This document shows positions 62,162 to 64,000 of a stretch of DNA of 64,000 nucleotides, piece by piece; the stretch's first letter is position 1, and each line of letters begins with the position of its first letter. Position numbers and translations under genes: made by a program. The notes under the pieces are model-generated. The model ran no database searches, was not told where the DNA came from, and worked only from the letters and a program-made list of their open reading frames with translations. Source of the DNA: UBA1660 sp964462035. Lineage in GTDB: Bacteria > Myxococcota_A > Polyangia > Polyangiales > Houyiibacteriaceae. Location of the stretch: NCBI GenBank assembly GCA_964462035.1, contig CAYXAP010000001.1, positions 310,001 through 374,000 on the forward strand, read 5' to 3'.

Positions 62162-64000
62162 TCAGCCGATCTGTTCGACGACCAGAGCGCGCGCGTCCTC
62201 GGCGATCGCGTCTTGGCCGGCGTCCAGCGCGAGGCTCACCAACGCCTCGCCGTACTGCACCAAGGTGTCGTGCACGTAGGGCCGCGCCTTCAGCCTCGAG
62301 CGGGTGTCCTCGAGCGCGCTCCGCGCGAGCTCCCAGTTCCCGCCGGTGGCTGCGCCCACCGCTTCGTAGAGCCTCGCGCAGGTCGCCACTCCGTGCATCC
62401 CGAGCCGCTCGGCGGCGGTCCGGGCCGCGGCCAATGTCACGTCGGCCTGGTCGAGCTCCCGCCGATCGAGCGCGACCAAGCCCACGGTGAGCTCGAGCAG
62501 CACGCGGTCCGCCGGACTGTGGACGAAGCGGAGTCCGCGCGCGAGGCAGCGTTCGGCGTCGTCGAGGTCGCCCGCCATGCGCGCCAGATCGCCCCGCACG
62601 TAAGCCACCCGAGCGATGCCACTGCGTGAACCCGCCTGCTGGTAGGTGCGCTCCGCGTCGTCGACGATGTCGAGCGCGCCAGCGAGGTCGCCCATCCGTC
62701 GGAGCACACCAGCGAGGTTCAGTCGGGAGCTCCCCTCACGCCACCGATCGCCGAGCTCGGCGAAGACCCCGATGGCCTCCCGGAAGCGCTCGGCGGCTTC
62801 CTCGAGCTGGCCCGAGTACATCGCCTCCACGCCGAGATCGTCGAGGAGGTTGCCACGGACGAACGGGTCCTCGGACTCGGTCAGCACGCTCCGCACCTGC
62901 GCGACCAAGCGCTCCACGGCCGCATCGCGGGTCAGGATCGCTACGCGGGCGCGCTCGTGGAGCGCCAGCAGGTTCGAGCCGAGCCCGCCGGCGAGGAGCT
63001 CGTCGAGCGCCGCTCTGGCCTCGTCGTAGCGACCGAGCTGCCGATGGATCCGTGCGCGACCGAGCAGTGCCTCCGGCGGCTCGGACCCGGCCTCGAAGCG
63101 AGCCTCGTCGAGCAGCCGCTCCGCCTGCCGAGGCGTGTCGTGGTCCAGCGCCGCGACGCTGGCCGACAGGAACAGGCGCTTCGCGTCGTGTTCGTTGCCC
63201 GCAGCTCGTTCGTGATGGGCTCGTCGCTCGAGCACGCCGAAGGGTGGGCTCGGGTAGAGCTCTTCCAGCGTCGCCGCACACGCCCGGTGGAGCTCGGCGA
63301 GTCGTCCGCCGGCGCCGGCTCGCTCGAGCAGCGCGCGGCGAAACGCCGGTTGAGCGAAGTGCCAGCCGACCCGGTCCCGCTGCACCACGCCGCGGTGGGC
63401 CAGCCGGTCGATCGCGTCCTTCGGCAGACGTGCGCCCAGCCGCTCCATGACGGCGTCGTGCTCACCTGGCCGGACGTCGACCCCGAGCGCCGCAGCGGCT
63501 TCGAGGCCGGTCCGGTCCTCGTCGGTCGGGCACACGGCGTCCACGTAGGTCAGCCAGAGCGCCTCTGGAGACGCGTTGGCGTCACCGGCCGCGAGGCCGA
63601 TGGCCAGCGCGCGCTGCGGCAACCCCTGCGAACGGCGCACGAGGTCGTCCAGCGCCTCGCCTTCCAGCTCGAAGAGGGGTGCGAGCCAAGAACGCATCGC
63701 GGTCTCATGAAGCGGCCGGACCGCGTGGGTTCGCGGCTGCAACCGGGCGAGGCGGCTGGCCTCGATCGGCCGTTCCTGGAGCGCCTCCTCCTGCAGGCTG
63801 CCGATGACGAGCAGACTCAGGTCCCTCGCGCTCGCGAGCGCACCGATCGTGTCGAGCGTCGTGGCGCCCCACTGCAGATCCTCGAGCACCAGCACCACCG
63901 GTCGCGCGCTGCATCGCCGGAGGAAGTGCACGAGGGCGGCTTCCCGGTCGGGCGCCATGCCCCCCATGTCGGCGCCGAGCACCGACGCCACGAGATCGAC
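62162..64000 (-). CDS. Large AAA-ATPase/TPR regulator, 5' end outside window
   Basis: The frame is open to the window end, so the N-terminus and probably Walker A are missing; about 612 residues are visible. The first visible part has a Walker-B-type LVLEDLQWG and sensor-like LLVIGSLQEEAL, as in AAA16/NB-ARC-type regulators (MalT/LuxR or PknK-like). Then come about ten TPR units (RRAHHERAAGNEHDAKRLFL, LGRYDEARAALDELLAGGLG, LDIVDDAERTYQQAGSRSGI). No LuxR HTH is at the visible C-terminus, so the DNA-binding or kinase domain would be at the missing N-terminus or absent. Common in myxobacterial Ser/Thr-kinase ATPase fusions. Confidence 0.78.
   Translation of the reverse strand, partial: VDLVASVLGADMGGMAPDREAALVHFLRRCSARPVVLVLEDLQWGATTLDTIGALASARDLSLLVIGSLQEEALQERPIEASRLARLQPRTHAVRPLHETAMRSWLAPLFELEGEALDDLVRRSQGLPQRALAIGLAAGDANASPEALWLTYVDAVCPTDEDRTGLEAAAALGVDVRPGEHDAVMERLGARLPKDAIDRLAHRGVVQRDRVGWHFAQPAFRRALLERAGAGGRLAELHRACAATLEELYPSPPFGVLERRAHHERAAGNEHDAKRLFLSASVAALDHDTPRQAERLLDEARFEAGSEPPEALLGRARIHRQLGRYDEARAALDELLAGGLGSNLLALHERARVAILTRDAAVERLVAQVRSVLTESEDPFVRGNLLDDLGVEAMYSGQLEEAAERFREAIGVFAELGDRWREGSSRLNLAGVLRRMGDLAGALDIVDDAERTYQQAGSRSGIARVAYVRGDLARMAGDLDDAERCLARGLRFVHSPADRVLLELTVGLVALDRRELDQADVTLAAARTAAERLGMHGVATCARLYEAVGAATGGNWELARSALEDTRSRLKARPYVHDTLVQYGEALVSLALDAGQDAIAEDARALVVEQIG

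Overview
This 64 kb window is very GC-rich and densely coding. No stretch longer than about 180 bases lacks a gene. The content points to a myxobacterium of the Sandaracinus/Polyangiales type: several large lipoproteins carry MopE-like CxGxDxDCDGxxDE motifs and RCC1 repeats, two proteins end in MYXO-CTERM-like anchors, two small proteins look like the Myxococcales-restricted TIGR02265/DUF2378 family, there are two Ser/Thr kinases and several two-component systems. Taxonomy is inferred from these families only. I saw no rRNA, tRNA, CRISPR array, insertion sequence or phage gene, so the window reads as ordinary chromosome rich in lineage-specific envelope and signalling genes.

Layout. 1-13.9 kb: a truncated TPR-type protein, a beta-propeller protein, a MopE/RCC1 lipoprotein, a DUF2378-like protein, an EF-hand NADPH oxidase (NOX5-like), an SGNH esterase lipoprotein, an IsdG-like monooxygenase, a di-heme propeller lipoprotein and a phospholipase-D/cardiolipin-synthase-like protein preceded by a perfect 12-bp hairpin. 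13.9-20.4 kb: sulfotransferase, Ser/Thr kinase and AraC regulator, then a signalling island: a hybrid histidine kinase, a stand-alone receiver and, divergently, a histidine kinase whose membrane domain matches the plant ethylene receptor. 20.4-33.4 kb: an LPG-synthase-type membrane domain fused to an alkaline-phosphatase-superfamily domain, two more MopE-type lipoproteins (one with a threefold cysteine repeat), an FG-GAP lipoprotein, a GNAT acetyltransferase, a second DUF2378-like protein and a GCC2/GCC3-repeat surface protein.

33.4-40 kb: zinc-free ribosomal protein L31 with a real terminator, a minus-strand envelope run (OmpA with thrombospondin-3 repeats, TerB, DUF481 porin-like, MscS), and an E2 acyltransferase with its own terminator. 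40-46.9 kb: a three-gene membrane-protein operon, two linked secreted/TPR proteins, a sialidase-type MYXO-CTERM protein and a second Ser/Thr kinase with an extracytoplasmic PEGA plus PPC-like tail. 46.9-54.4 kb: an overlapping operon of di-heme cytochrome c peroxidase, membrane histidine kinase and sigma-54 activator, then a membrane/Cys-rich protein, a long-chain acyl-CoA synthetase and a VOC protein. 54.5-64 kb: metallophosphoesterase, an egtC-egtB pair, GNAT, a membrane protein with an HxlR regulator, MATE pump, HIT protein, a small unknown and a truncated AAA/TPR regulator.

The strongest candidates for unusual biology are the ethylene-receptor-like kinase with its divergent receivers (every ligand-site residue of ETR1 that I could check is present at identical spacing), the bacterial EF-hand NOX, the flippase/transferase fusion with a threonine in place of the sulfatase cysteine, and the peroxidase-sensor-sigma-54 activator operon.
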